Source of the DNA: Pedobacter cryoconitis
GTDB lineage: Bacteria; Bacteroidota; Bacteroidia; Sphingobacteriales; Sphingobacteriaceae
Direction: 5' to 3'
Assembly (NCBI RefSeq): GCF_014200605.1
Contig: NZ_JACHCE010000002.1
Span: 611,300-675,299, forward strand
Length of the DNA: 64,000 bases
The notes under the pieces were generated by a model. The model was not told where the DNA came from and did not search any database. It worked only from the letters and a program-made list of their open reading frames with translations. Each line of letters opens with the position of its first letter. Within the stretch, counting starts at the first letter, position 1. Both the position numbers and the translations under genes were made by a program. Below are positions 18,194 to 26,917 of this stretch, in pieces.

Positions 18194-19651
18194 ATGAAAA
18201 AAATATATATCATTTTAGTAGCAGCAGCATTTTTCAGCTCTTGTTCTAAAAACCTGGGAGACTATAATGTCGATCAAAAAAAGGCGACTGTGGTTCCCGG
18301 TGTTACGTTAATCTCCAATGCGGAGAAAAACTTTACGGATATCCTAACCACACCAAACGTAAACTCAAATGTATTCCGCTTTTACGTACAGTACTGGACA
18401 AGTACAGAATATCTGGATGAGCCAAGATATAATTTAACAGCGAGACCTATACCTGCTGCACTCTGGGATGCGATTTATCAGAAAGTAATTGTCAACCTGA
18501 GAGAAGGTAAGAAAGTTATTGGTGCAGATCCATTATTGAATGCTGATATCAAAATCAATCAGCTTGCGCAGGCAGAGATTCTGGAAATAATGGCATGGTC
18601 CACTTTGGTAAATACATTTGGAAATGTTCCTTACTCTCAGGCAATGGATATTTCCGTAGTTAATCCAAAATATGATGATGCTGCAACTGTTTATAATGAC
18701 CTACTTGTACGTTTAGATGCTGCATTAGGAAAATTAAAAACTTCTGCTACAGGTTTAGGAACGGCTGATATCATTTATAAAGGTGATATCAATGCATGGG
18801 TTAAATTCGGTAACTCTTTAAAATTGAGATTGGGATTGATCATTGCGGATAAAGACCCGGCAAAAGCAAAAACTACAATTGAGTCTGCAGCACCTAATGT
18901 TTTCAAAAGTGCTGCTGATAATGCAATCTTTAAATATCTTGGCAGCCCACCAAATAACAATCCTATTTCAACAAATGCGAATATCTTGCTGACAAAAAGG
19001 AAAGATTATGTAGGTGCTAAGCCTTTCATTGACAGGTTAAATGCTTTAGCAGATCCACGTCGTAAAGGTTTCTTCACGACAATAGGAGGTAATTTTGTGG
19101 GTGGAAACTACGGGTATTCTAACTCTTTTGGAAACTGCTCTACAATGACTGACAAAATCATCTCTTTAGATTTTGAAGCACTATTGCTTGACTATCCTGA
19201 AACTGAGTTTGCATTGGCAGAAGCTGCTGCAAGAGGTTTCAGCGTTGGCGGTACAGCTGCTGATCACTATAATAATGCGGTAACCGCTTCTATTATTTAC
19301 TGGGGTGGAACTGTGGCTGATGCGACAACTTACCTTGCACGTCCTGATGTTGCCTATGCAACAGCCGGAGCAACTTACAAAGAGGTAATTGGTACTCAGA
19401 AATGGATTGCCTTATACAACAGAGGCTTTGAAAGCTGGACAGAATGGAGACGTCTGGACTTCCCTAAATTATTGCCACCAACAAACGCTACTGCGCCTCC
19501 GGGACAATCTGTACCAGACGGTTTAGTTATACCTAAACGTTTAATTTATCCTATTGGAGAGCAAACGCTGAACGGTGCTAACTATACAGCAGCATCTGCT
19601 GCAATAGGTGGTGATGCCGTTACTACAAAACTTTGGTGGGATATGTTTTAA
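18194..19651 (+). CDS. SusD/RagB-like nutrient-binding lipoprotein (pair 3)
   Basis: 485 residues from the ATG at 18194 (MKKIYIILVAAAFFSSC), with lipobox FFSSC and Cys17; an in-frame start at 18167 would overlap SusC and spoil the signal peptide. SusD-like_2 landmarks: WVKFGNSLKLRLGLIIADKD, TEFALAEAAARGFSVGG and GTQKWIALYNRGFESWTEWR. It caps the SusC transporter encoded directly upstream. The operon ends at the strong hairpin at 19672. No degradative enzyme accompanies it. Confidence 0.93.
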   Translation: MKKIYIILVAAAFFSSCSKNLGDYNVDQKKATVVPGVTLISNAEKNFTDILTTPNVNSNVFRFYVQYWTSTEYLDEPRYNLTARPIPAALWDAIYQKVIVNLREGKKVIGADPLLNADIKINQLAQAEILEIMAWSTLVNTFGNVPYSQAMDISVVNPKYDDAATVYNDLLVRLDAALGKLKTSATGLGTADIIYKGDINAWVKFGNSLKLRLGLIIADKDPAKAKTTIESAAPNVFKSAADNAIFKYLGSPPNNNPISTNANILLTKRKDYVGAKPFIDRLNALADPRRKGFFTTIGGNFVGGNYGYSNSFGNCSTMTDKIISLDFEALLLDYPETEFALAEAAARGFSVGGTAADHYNNAVTASIIYWGGTVADATTYLARPDVAYATAGATYKEVIGTQKWIALYNRGFESWTEWRRLDFPKLLPPTNATAPPGQSVPDGLVIPKRLIYPIGEQTLNGANYTAASAAIGGDAVTTKLWWDMF

Positions 19652-19671
19652 TCCTGATCAACTCATATGAA

Positions 19672-19709
19672 AAGAAGGCCGTATCATCATTGTATGATAC
19701 GGCCTTCTT
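19672..19709. terminator. Bidirectional terminator between SusD (pair 3) and the universal stress gene
   Basis: A 16-bp perfect stem, AAGAAGGCCGTATCAT (19672-19687) with ATGATACGGCCTTCTT (19694-19709), and a 6-base loop. It lies between convergent genes. Confidence 0.85.
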
Positions 19710-19734
19710 GTTTACAAGATATTTTTCTGCCTTA

Positions 19735-20667
19735 TTAGCTAATAGCCGAAGCGATAATATTCTCCTGATAACCCAGTTCCACATCAGTAATTAACCGCTC
19801 TGCAATGTCCTCATGGCAAGGATATACTAAAAGCGGCAGATTAATGTTTGCTGCCATCTTCTGTGTATTACTCAGATTAAGCAGTTCTTCCAGGAAACTT
19901 TTATGGCGGTGTACCATGACAAACATATCGCAGGTAACATGCTCAGTAAGCCATTTCAATCCTTCTTTAAGCGGAACCCCTTTAACTGTTCTGTAGTAGA
20001 TTTTAGGATAATTTATTTTGTTCGATATTTCTTCCAGAAAGTTAGTGACCAGCTTTTTAGTAGAATCTTCTGTTGTTCCAGGAGTCTGTACATAGGCTAA
20101 TGTAATATCCGCATGAGAAGGCTTTGCAAGTTCTGTAAGTGCATGGACAATCTCCAGATCACTCTTACTCATATCGGTAGCAAAAATCAGCTTATCAAGA
20201 TGCTTAAAGAACTGGTTTTCTGGTACCACTAACACAGGTAGTGATACAGAACCTATAATATCGCGCATATGATTGCCCATAATTAGAGAGGCCAGTCCTT
20301 TTCTATGTGTGCCCATCACCAGCAGCATCACATCTCTGTCAGCGGCTATTTTATTTACTTGTCTGAATAAGGGGCCTTCCTGGCTTTTACAGGAGATTCC
20401 TGGTTTGAAGGCATTGATAGGTAAAGTTGATAACTCTTCTTCCAGTCTGCCAGCCAGTAATTTCAGCTGTTCTTCACTGTCTTGCTGCAAATTATTAAAA
20501 TTCTCCATTGACCAGTACACCTGCCCCCCAAGCGGTTCTGCAGCTGGTACTAAAAAAGAATTATACAGTGTGATGTTGGTTTGGAGGTGCTGGGCAAGAC
20601 GTAAAGCATATCTTGCTGCATTTTCTGCTCTTTCTGAAAAATCAGTTAGTACGGTTATCGTTTTCAT
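19735..20667 (-). CDS. Universal stress protein, tandem UspA domains
   Basis: 310 residues with two UspA-like alpha/beta domains, about 1-148 and 155-290. The first starts MKTITVLTDFSERAENAARY and carries the nucleotide-binding pattern MGTHRKGLASLIMGNHMRDI followed by GSVSLPVLVVPE. The second (KLIFATDMSKSDLEIVHALT; FVMVHRHKSFLEELLNLSNT) lacks the glycines of the ATP-binding loop, so it is probably a non-binding partner domain. Universal stress proteins are cytoplasmic and bind ATP or AMP under starvation or redox stress; the exact role here is unknown. It appears monocistronic and convergent with SusCD pair 3. Confidence 0.9.
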   Translation of the reverse strand: MKTITVLTDFSERAENAARYALRLAQHLQTNITLYNSFLVPAAEPLGGQVYWSMENFNNLQQDSEEQLKLLAGRLEEELSTLPINAFKPGISCKSQEGPLFRQVNKIAADRDVMLLVMGTHRKGLASLIMGNHMRDIIGSVSLPVLVVPENQFFKHLDKLIFATDMSKSDLEIVHALTELAKPSHADITLAYVQTPGTTEDSTKKLVTNFLEEISNKINYPKIYYRTVKGVPLKEGLKWLTEHVTCDMFVMVHRHKSFLEELLNLSNTQKMAANINLPLLVYPCHEDIAERLITDVELGYQENIIASAIS

Positions 20668-20810
20668 AACGGAGAATATTTAAAATTTACTGTTATAAAG
20701 TTGAGGAATAATGGGTTGCGGAACTGTGATAGTTATCATGTTATGGTATGATACTGGTCATCATTATGTTTTTTTGACAGGATATATTTTGAATAATAAA
20801 AATCATTGCT

Positions 20811-20838
20811 ACATTTACGTAATTAGTTACGTAAATGT
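20811..20838. promoter_or_regulatory. Palindromic operator in front of the MarR-GNAT gene
   Basis: Perfect 12-bp arms ACATTTACGTAA (20811-20822) and TTACGTAAATGT (20827-20838) around a TTAG centre, ending 9 bases before the ATG at 20848. Each arm contains the short palindrome TTACGTAA, so a dimer could meet two half-operators. MarR proteins commonly repress their own gene through such palindromes; binding here is inference. Confidence 0.75.
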
Positions 20839-20847
20839 GTTTATATA

Positions 20848-21807
20848 ATGGAATTCTTTAATCAGGTAGGTAAAAAAGCAATAGGAAGCAGATTGCGCAT
20901 GTTAACAGAAAAGATAACAGAAGATGCAGCTCAGATTTATAAATGTTATGATATTGATATGCAGCCTAAGTGGTTCCCTGTTTTCTATGTGTTATCACAA
21001 GGAGAGGCAATGACGATTACTGCAATTGCTAAAGAGATTGGTCATTCTCATCCTTCGGTAAGTAAGATTATTGGTGAAATGGCAAAAAATGGTCTGGTCA
21101 ACGAAAAGAAAGATGAAGCTGATGGCCGTAGAAATATGGTGAGTCTTTCGGCAAAGGGAGATGAAATAACCGTAAAAATACAGAATCAGTATGCAGATTT
21201 AGATCAGGCAGTGGCCGATATAGCCGCTCAGTCAAGAAATGATTTATGGAAAGCAATGGAAGAGTGGGAGTTCTTATTAGGACAAAAAACACTTTTGCGC
21301 CGGGTGCAGGAGATTAAAAAAGAAAGAGAAAGTAAAGAAGTAACTATTGTGGACTATATGCCGGCTTATCAGCAGGCATTCAGAGCCCTGAATGAACAGT
21401 GGATTTCAAGCTGGTTTAAAATGGAGCAGGCCGATTATAATGCACTTGACGACCCTCAGGGTTATATTCTTGATAAAGGGGGGTATATACTGGTTGCCTT
21501 ATATAAAGGAGAGCCTGTTGGAGTTTGCGCCCTGATCAAAATGAATGATCCTGACTATGATTACGAACTGGCAAAAATGGCTGTATCACCTGCTGTACAA
21601 GGCAAAAGTATTGGATGGCTACTTGGAAGTGCAATCGCTCAGAAAGCAAAAGAACTCGGTGCTAAGAAGATATATCTGGAGAGCAATACGATTCTTAAAC
21701 CAGCGATCAATCTGTATCATAAACTGGGATTTGTTAAAGTCGCAGGACGTATTACCCCATATGAACGCTGTAATATCCAAATGGAGCTCAAACTTAACCA
21801 GGATTAG
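20848..21807 (+). CDS. MarR-type regulator fused to a GNAT acetyltransferase
   Basis: 319 residues. Residues 1-145 form a MarR-like winged helix (YVLSQGEAMTITAIAKEIGH, then SHPSVSKIIGEMAKNGLV as recognition helix, then the wing KKDEADGRRNMVSLSAKGDE). Residues about 155-319 form a GNAT N-acetyltransferase (GEPVGVCALI, then LAKMAVSPAVQGKSIGWLLG as the acetyl-CoA loop, then KIYLESNTILKPAINLYHKL). Such MarR-GNAT fusions are known; the acetyl acceptor is unknown. The acetyl-CoA loop departs from the usual R/QxxGxG/A (here QGKSIG). A 28-bp palindrome sits 9 bases before the start, suggesting autoregulation. Its stop codon overlaps the convergent DUF58 gene by 4 bases. Confidence 0.9.
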   Translation: MEFFNQVGKKAIGSRLRMLTEKITEDAAQIYKCYDIDMQPKWFPVFYVLSQGEAMTITAIAKEIGHSHPSVSKIIGEMAKNGLVNEKKDEADGRRNMVSLSAKGDEITVKIQNQYADLDQAVADIAAQSRNDLWKAMEEWEFLLGQKTLLRRVQEIKKERESKEVTIVDYMPAYQQAFRALNEQWISSWFKMEQADYNALDDPQGYILDKGGYILVALYKGEPVGVCALIKMNDPDYDYELAKMAVSPAVQGKSIGWLLGSAIAQKAKELGAKKIYLESNTILKPAINLYHKLGFVKVAGRITPYERCNIQMELKLNQD

Positions 21808-23147
21808 ATTTTTTGCTGCGCCTTTATTGCCAGATACCGGTTAACAACGTTGATCGTTAACTTATCTGGTGCGGTAAGCATACACAGGATACCATGTTTT
21901 GAAAGCTCTTTGACCATTAACCGCTTTTCGTAGACAAATTTCTCTGCAATAGTTTTAATGTAAATACCTTCTACATCCTGAGCTGGTGTTTCACTCATTG
22001 ATTTGACTTCTGTGTTCTCAAAGAATACGATCAGCAGGAGATGAAATTTAGCGATGTGTTTTAAAAATGGAAGCTGTCTGTGTAAGGCAGACATGCTTTC
22101 ATAATTGGTGAAAAAGACAAGCAGGCTGCGTTGTTTGATCACTCTTCTTACTGCCAGGTTCAAGGATTCAATATTGCTTTCCAGGTACTGTGTCTTCTCT
22201 TTATACAGGACTTCCATTATTTTACCCAGCTGGCCGGGTCTGCGGTCTGCAGGGACTATACTTCCTATCTTTTCTGATAAGGTGATTAATCCAGCTTTAT
22301 CATCTTTTAATAAGGCAACATTGGAGAGTACCAGGCTCGCATTGATCGCATAATCCATCAGGCTCAATCCTTCAAAAGGCATTTTCATTGTCCTTGATTT
22401 ATCAATTATACAATAGATATGCTGAGCTTTCTCATCTACAAAAGAATTAACCATGAGTTCCCCTTTTCTGGCTGTCGCCTTCCAGTTGACAGTCCGGTAA
22501 TCATCGCCCTGCACATAAGTTTTTACCTGGTCAAATTCCATACTATGTCCAATACGCCGGATTTTTTTAATCCCTATTTCAGTCAGTCTGTTGGATATCG
22601 CTAACAGCTCATATTTACGCAGTTGGAGAAAGGAAGGATAAACCGGTATGGTATGCTCTTTTCCAAAATTGAATCTTCTGGAGAGCAGGCCGATTGGTGA
22701 TCTTACATATAAGCGGGTCTGACCAAATACATATTCTCCTCTTTTAGTTGGTCTGAGTTTATAGGTAATGGTTTGCTGTTCGCGTGTTTTTAAATTGCTT
22801 TTGAACCATAAATCTCTTTTTTGAAACTGAAAGGGGATCTCATCTATAATTCCAATAGTCACCGGGAAGCCGAAAAAATTCTCTACATAGATATGAAGCT
22901 CATTTTCATCTCCGTTACTTAGTCTTTCGGGAAGATCGCGGCGGAGAAATACCCCTTTACCTCTGAATAATAAGCCCAGATCAATAAAGATCAGTAAAAC
23001 CAATACCCCAAAGCAGATATAAGGAAGATCGCCAAGCCAGGGCAGAAAAAATGTAAACAGGAATAAGCTTACGCATAAGCCTAAACCGGCAAACAGTCTT
23101 TTATCCAGGAAAAGATCGGTGTAATATTTGTCGAACAAGTCTTTCAA
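21804..23147 (-). CDS. DUF58 (VWA-like) protein
   Basis: 447 residues. Two hydrophobic segments near the N-terminus (about 18-60, LCVSLFLFTFFLPWLGDLPY and CFGVLVLLIFIDLGLLFRG) anchor a cytoplasmic region. The DUF58 signature is at about 205-250: VKTYVQGDDYRTVNWKATAR, then KGELMVNSFVDEKAQHIYCI, leading into a VWA-like fold (CIIDKSRTMK is a degenerate metal-ion site). DUF58 proteins partner with MoxR AAA+ ATPases, whose gene ends 12 bases upstream. It is the last gene of the minus-strand cluster that starts at 27869. Function unknown; probably part of a MoxR-driven membrane or envelope assembly or quality-control machine. Confidence 0.9.
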   Translation of the reverse strand: MKDLFDKYYTDLFLDKRLFAGLGLCVSLFLFTFFLPWLGDLPYICFGVLVLLIFIDLGLLFRGKGVFLRRDLPERLSNGDENELHIYVENFFGFPVTIGIIDEIPFQFQKRDLWFKSNLKTREQQTITYKLRPTKRGEYVFGQTRLYVRSPIGLLSRRFNFGKEHTIPVYPSFLQLRKYELLAISNRLTEIGIKKIRRIGHSMEFDQVKTYVQGDDYRTVNWKATARKGELMVNSFVDEKAQHIYCIIDKSRTMKMPFEGLSLMDYAINASLVLSNVALLKDDKAGLITLSEKIGSIVPADRRPGQLGKIMEVLYKEKTQYLESNIESLNLAVRRVIKQRSLLVFFTNYESMSALHRQLPFLKHIAKFHLLLIVFFENTEVKSMSETPAQDVEGIYIKTIAEKFVYEKRLMVKELSKHGILCMLTAPDKLTINVVNRYLAIKAQQKI

Positions 23148-23159
23148 TCTCTTTGCGGT

Positions 23160-24137
23160 TTATCTTGGGATCTCTATTTTTTGAATAATCTGAGCTACAA
23201 TATCGGCCGTAGTCAGCCCTTCCATTTCTTTATCAGGACTCAGCATAATGCGGTGCGCCAGTACAGGGGCTGCCACTTTAATAATATCCTCTGGAGTCAC
23301 AAAATCACGTCCCTGCATGGCAGCAATTGCTTTGGCCCCATTAATAAGGGCTAAAGAAGCACGGGGAGAGGCACCCAGGTAAAGTGATTTGTTGTTCCGT
23401 GTTTCATGTACAATTTTTGCTGCGTATTCAATCAATTTAGGCTCTACATGTAAGGCTTTGATCATTGTACGACAGGTCTTGATCTGGTCTATACTTAAAA
23501 CAGGTTTAATCTCTTTGAGTTCGTTTTCCAGTTTATGCTGATGCTGTCTCGATAAAATGATAATTTCTTCTTCGAGTGTAGGGTATTGAATCTCAATTTT
23601 GAATAAGAACCTGTCCAGCTGAGCTTCGGGCAATCTGTAAGTTCCTTCATGTTCAACAGGGTTCTGGGTAGCCAGTACCATGAAAGGCTCATCCATTGGG
23701 TAAGTCTGGCCATCTACAGTGATCTGACGCTCTTCCATGACTTCAAATAACGCAGATTGTGTTTTTGCAGGTGCCCGGTTAATCTCATCAATCAGGATGA
23801 TATTACCGAAAACCGGACCTTTTCTATAAGCAAAGGATGCTGTCCGGGGATCAAAAACAGAGGTCCCCAAAACATCAGAAGGCATCAGGTCGGGCGTAAA
23901 CTGAATTCTTGAAAATACAGCATTAATACTTTTCGCTATCAATTTAGCACTCAACGTTTTTGCGACTCCCGGAACACCTTCCAGCAAAAGGTGGCCATCG
24001 GCCAGAATGCCGGCAATCAGAAACTCAATAGTATCTTTTTGACCTACAATGATATGGCCAATTGACTCTCTGATCTGTTCTACTGCCAGATTAAGCTGTG
24101 TGAGGTCGGTTCTTTGATTTGATGTTTCAGCTTCCAT
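23160..24137 (-). CDS. MoxR-family AAA+ ATPase
   Basis: 325 residues. Walker A GVPGVAKT at 54-61, Walker B NIILIDEINRAPAKTQSALF, sensor 1 PFMVLATQNPVEHEGTYRLP, arginine/sensor 2 region LGASPRASLALINGAKAIAA. MoxR ATPases form hexameric rings that remodel or activate partner proteins, typically VWA-containing ones. It is encoded 2 bases after the DUF4350 gene and 12 bases before DUF58. This is a MoxR/DUF58 arrangement without the BatA-E genes of the better-known Bacteroidota Bat operon. Confidence 0.95.
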   Translation of the reverse strand: MEAETSNQRTDLTQLNLAVEQIRESIGHIIVGQKDTIEFLIAGILADGHLLLEGVPGVAKTLSAKLIAKSINAVFSRIQFTPDLMPSDVLGTSVFDPRTASFAYRKGPVFGNIILIDEINRAPAKTQSALFEVMEERQITVDGQTYPMDEPFMVLATQNPVEHEGTYRLPEAQLDRFLFKIEIQYPTLEEEIIILSRQHQHKLENELKEIKPVLSIDQIKTCRTMIKALHVEPKLIEYAAKIVHETRNNKSLYLGASPRASLALINGAKAIAAMQGRDFVTPEDIIKVAAPVLAHRIMLSPDKEMEGLTTADIVAQIIQKIEIPR

Positions 24138-24139
24138 TA

Positions 24140-25318
24140 TTATTTCGCTTGATTATAAAATTTCTCTATTAGTTTGTTCAGTTCAATAAGCAGGAGGTCA
24201 GTAACCTTATTTCCGCTTTGAATTCCATTGATGACTGAAAATAATTCTCTGACGGTCTCTTCTTGTACACCTGAGATCAGGATTAAAGAAGAAACCAGTT
24301 TCCCGTCTGTTTTTAAAGTTTTCAGACGATAGGTTAACCGGATAAATTCCAGAAAGTAATTGATTTTCTTTTGTGCTATATCCTGGTTATCCCGTTCCTG
24401 GTAATATACTTTTCCGACCACCTTTACAAAATCGGCAGAAGCGTTTTTTAAAGGGAGTAAAACAGGAATAACCCTTTGCCTGCGCTTGATTTCATAAATC
24501 ACAAAAATCAGCAGTCCGGTCAATGACAGATAGTAGGCCCAGCGGAACTGGTCATATTTAAGGAATACACTTAATATAGAACCATTGTCGGAAGTGCTGG
24601 CTGTATTATGTTCATCCCAGATCAGTGTTTCCGTTTTTTGCAGGTAGGAGAGAGCTTTGGCGGTATAAGCTGCACCTGCAGGGTTTAATAAACTATAATT
24701 AGTTAGTAATTGCGGATTTGGTAAAATGTATAAAGCCCCTTTACCAAAAGCATATTTTACAAAATTGACATCGCCTTTTCCATTTCTCCCCAGCACAGTA
24801 CAGCGGGAGCTATCAAGCCTGGAAAAGTACTGATCTCCTATACCTTTTTCAAAGACATAACCCTGTTTTGATTTCAGAGAAGGATTGACAAAATTGATAG
24901 GTTCAGATTTCAGTCTGGGTATAAAGTTGTTGTTAATCTCTAGTTTCAGCGTGTCGTTAAGTAATTTACCGAGATCAAATGCAGCCATGAATACCTGATT
25001 ACCCCGGGCCATAAATTTCACCAGTTCCTGATAATCCAGTTTATCAAACTTCAGGTTGCCGGCAATAAAAAGATAAGAAGTGTTCTGATACCTATTATTT
25101 TTCAGGGTATTATATACTGGTAACCTTGATGTTTTGAAAACTGCTTCCGGAAAAATAGCCGTCTTTTCATGGTTTAAGATATAAAGCCCATAAGGGATTT
25201 TATCTTCCTTTAAATAACTTGGAGACCAGTCTGTTGCTTTAGGTTTATAATATTGTGCAACCAGGTACAGGATCAATGCAGTGGCACTGCCAATAAGATA
25301 TAATTTCATCCCCCTCAT
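24140..25318 (-). CDS. DUF4350-domain membrane protein
   Basis: 392 residues with one N-terminal membrane segment (about 5-22, LYLIGSATALILYLVAQYY) and a second at about 258-276 (YYLSLTGLLIFVIYEIKRRQ). Between them is an extracytoplasmic DUF4350 domain of Rossmann or glutamine-amidotransferase-like type (SYLFIAGNLKFDKLDYQELV; GKGALYILPNPQLLTNYSLL). A cytoplasmic helical tail follows. The start codon overlaps the DUF4129 stop in an ATGA junction, a sign of translational coupling. The family is uncharacterised but repeatedly occurs with MoxR and DUF58. It may sense or hold an envelope ligand for the ATPase. Confidence 0.8.
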   Translation of the reverse strand: MRGMKLYLIGSATALILYLVAQYYKPKATDWSPSYLKEDKIPYGLYILNHEKTAIFPEAVFKTSRLPVYNTLKNNRYQNTSYLFIAGNLKFDKLDYQELVKFMARGNQVFMAAFDLGKLLNDTLKLEINNNFIPRLKSEPINFVNPSLKSKQGYVFEKGIGDQYFSRLDSSRCTVLGRNGKGDVNFVKYAFGKGALYILPNPQLLTNYSLLNPAGAAYTAKALSYLQKTETLIWDEHNTASTSDNGSILSVFLKYDQFRWAYYLSLTGLLIFVIYEIKRRQRVIPVLLPLKNASADFVKVVGKVYYQERDNQDIAQKKINYFLEFIRLTYRLKTLKTDGKLVSSLILISGVQEETVRELFSVINGIQSGNKVTDLLLIELNKLIEKFYNQAK

Positions 25319-26040
25319 CGTATTCCTGTATTAAACTGGTCATAACTGTTTTTTACTTCTTTAAAGTTCTCCTGGTCAATAAAGAATTCGCCATACCAGA
25401 TGTATTCAAATTGCGTCGTAAGGAGGCTGAATTGTTCTCTTTGATACGGATCGGTAAGCTCTTTGATATAAGTCTGATTGGTCTTTTCTGGTTGCCAGTT
25501 AATCAGGTTACTATTATTTAATTTCTTAAGAGACCGCAAATACATCAGTCTGACTGCCATTCTGTAATTTGAAGTGAGGATTGCTTTATCGATCTCGGTA
25601 TTGAAATCTATTTCGTGGATATTATCAGAAGCTGCGACATAAGGAACGGCTATAGTTTTTGATTTTCCAGTAAAAATATTGAAATCAACTCCAGTAAATT
25701 TCATGACTACAAAAACAATCAATGCAATGAAAACGGCAATAATAATATATCTGAACATACTGCCCGAGTAATTTGCTGTTGCAATACCACTAAACTGTCT
25801 CCAGAACCAGGCCCAGAACTTATTCCATAAACTATCATCTACCGGTATTGTCTGGTCATATCTGAAATCGGGCTGTTGTCTGTAAGTGTCGATTTTCAGG
25901 GTATCAAAGTGTCTGAGCTGTAATTTACTGCTGTCATTTTTGAGCTGTTCTGTTTTTAATGCTATAGGCTGACCTGCCTGAACAGGAATGGACTGCAGGG
26001 TTAAAAAGAAAAGCAGCAAGATGACTGGATATTTAAGCAT
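25315..26040 (-). CDS. DUF4129-domain membrane protein
   Basis: About 241 residues from the ATG at 26040, chosen because it gives a signal peptide (MLKYPVILLLFFLTLQSIPV) and sits 1 base after the upstream stop codon; the longer start at 26076 overlaps the previous gene by 35 bases. After a periplasmic part there is a membrane segment at about 100-118 (YIIIAVFIALIVFVVMKF) and a cytoplasmic C-terminal DUF4129 domain (MAVRLMYLRSLKKLNNSNLI; QFEYIWYGEFFIDQENF). DUF4129 is usually found at the C-terminus of transglutaminase-like proteins or beside MoxR. Role unknown. Confidence 0.8.
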   Translation of the reverse strand: MLKYPVILLLFFLTLQSIPVQAGQPIALKTEQLKNDSSKLQLRHFDTLKIDTYRQQPDFRYDQTIPVDDSLWNKFWAWFWRQFSGIATANYSGSMFRYIIIAVFIALIVFVVMKFTGVDFNIFTGKSKTIAVPYVAASDNIHEIDFNTEIDKAILTSNYRMAVRLMYLRSLKKLNNSNLINWQPEKTNQTYIKELTDPYQREQFSLLTTQFEYIWYGEFFIDQENFKEVKNSYDQFNTGIR

Positions 26041-26041
26041 A

Positions 26042-26917
26042 CTAGTATTCTTCTTTGCTATGGAAGGGGGTTTCATCCTGACCCATTTTCTGAATACGTT
26101 CCATTAAACCGCTGCTGTTCTGACGTTCGGACAGGTTAAAATAACAAAATGAAACGCCTACTATAGGTATAATCATAAAAACCTTGCAAAGTTCCTGCAA
26201 AATGGAAGAAAAGATAATTAAACCAGTACTTATTCCTTTAACGCCTCCAGTCAGTGTACTTACCATCACCATAATTGTAGCCGGTAAAGAGGCAAAGGCA
26301 GAAGTTGCATAAGTAATCACCCAGATGATCAGTAAGGTCGCTGCGGTAGTCCACCATTGCTCTTTTAAGAGTTTGAAAGACTTGCTGAATGCATAACCCA
26401 GACTGGCATTTTCAAAGATCATAACTGGAGTCATCAGTGATATTGCAGGAAACAGGTAAAGTCCCGGAACAAGGCACATGACAAGACTGATAATGATGAG
26501 CAGACTAAGCAGTATACTACTGCCAAATATCCGGAGAAAGTAATATCTGAAATAGCCCCATACTTCATCTACTTCAGGCGCAATATTTCCCTTCTCAATA
26601 TATAAGGCTATAAAGCTCAGGATAGAAACATTAATTGCCGTATAGAACACTGATCCAATTAGTGCAACAAAAAAATAACTGATTGTCGCATAACCTGCCA
26701 GTCTGCCCAGGGTATCCCTGGGATCTATATTTCTCAATGATGTTTGCAGGCTAGTCTGCTGTACAATTAACGCAACCATCCCGGCAATAATAAATATGCC
26801 GCAAAAATAAACGAATACTTTAAGCAAGGGCTTGAAATTCTCTTTACAAAAGCGGACGGTATCATTAATTATTTCGCCAAACTCTCTGAGTTTTTTGAAT
26901 TCTACTTTTTCAGACAT
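26042..26917 (-). CDS. Multi-pass membrane protein of the MoxR cluster, function unknown
   Basis: 291 residues from the ATG at 26917 (MSEKVEFKKLREFGEIINDT); the frame extends to 26998 but that part overlaps the SpoIIM gene. About six hydrophobic segments (for example VFVYFCGIFIIAGMVALIV; YFFVALIGSVFYTAINVSIL; ILLSLLIIISLVMCLVPGLY; LIIWVITYATSAFASLPATI). A soluble N-terminal helix precedes them and a hydrophilic tail of about 25 residues follows. Similar unnamed multi-pass proteins occur in this gene position in other Bacteroidota. It overlaps the SpoIIM-like gene by 8 bases, so the two are probably coupled. I do not recognise a specific family. Confidence 0.75.
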   Translation of the reverse strand: MSEKVEFKKLREFGEIINDTVRFCKENFKPLLKVFVYFCGIFIIAGMVALIVQQTSLQTSLRNIDPRDTLGRLAGYATISYFFVALIGSVFYTAINVSILSFIALYIEKGNIAPEVDEVWGYFRYYFLRIFGSSILLSLLIIISLVMCLVPGLYLFPAISLMTPVMIFENASLGYAFSKSFKLLKEQWWTTAATLLIIWVITYATSAFASLPATIMVMVSTLTGGVKGISTGLIIFSSILQELCKVFMIIPIVGVSFCYFNLSERQNSSGLMERIQKMGQDETPFHSKEEY

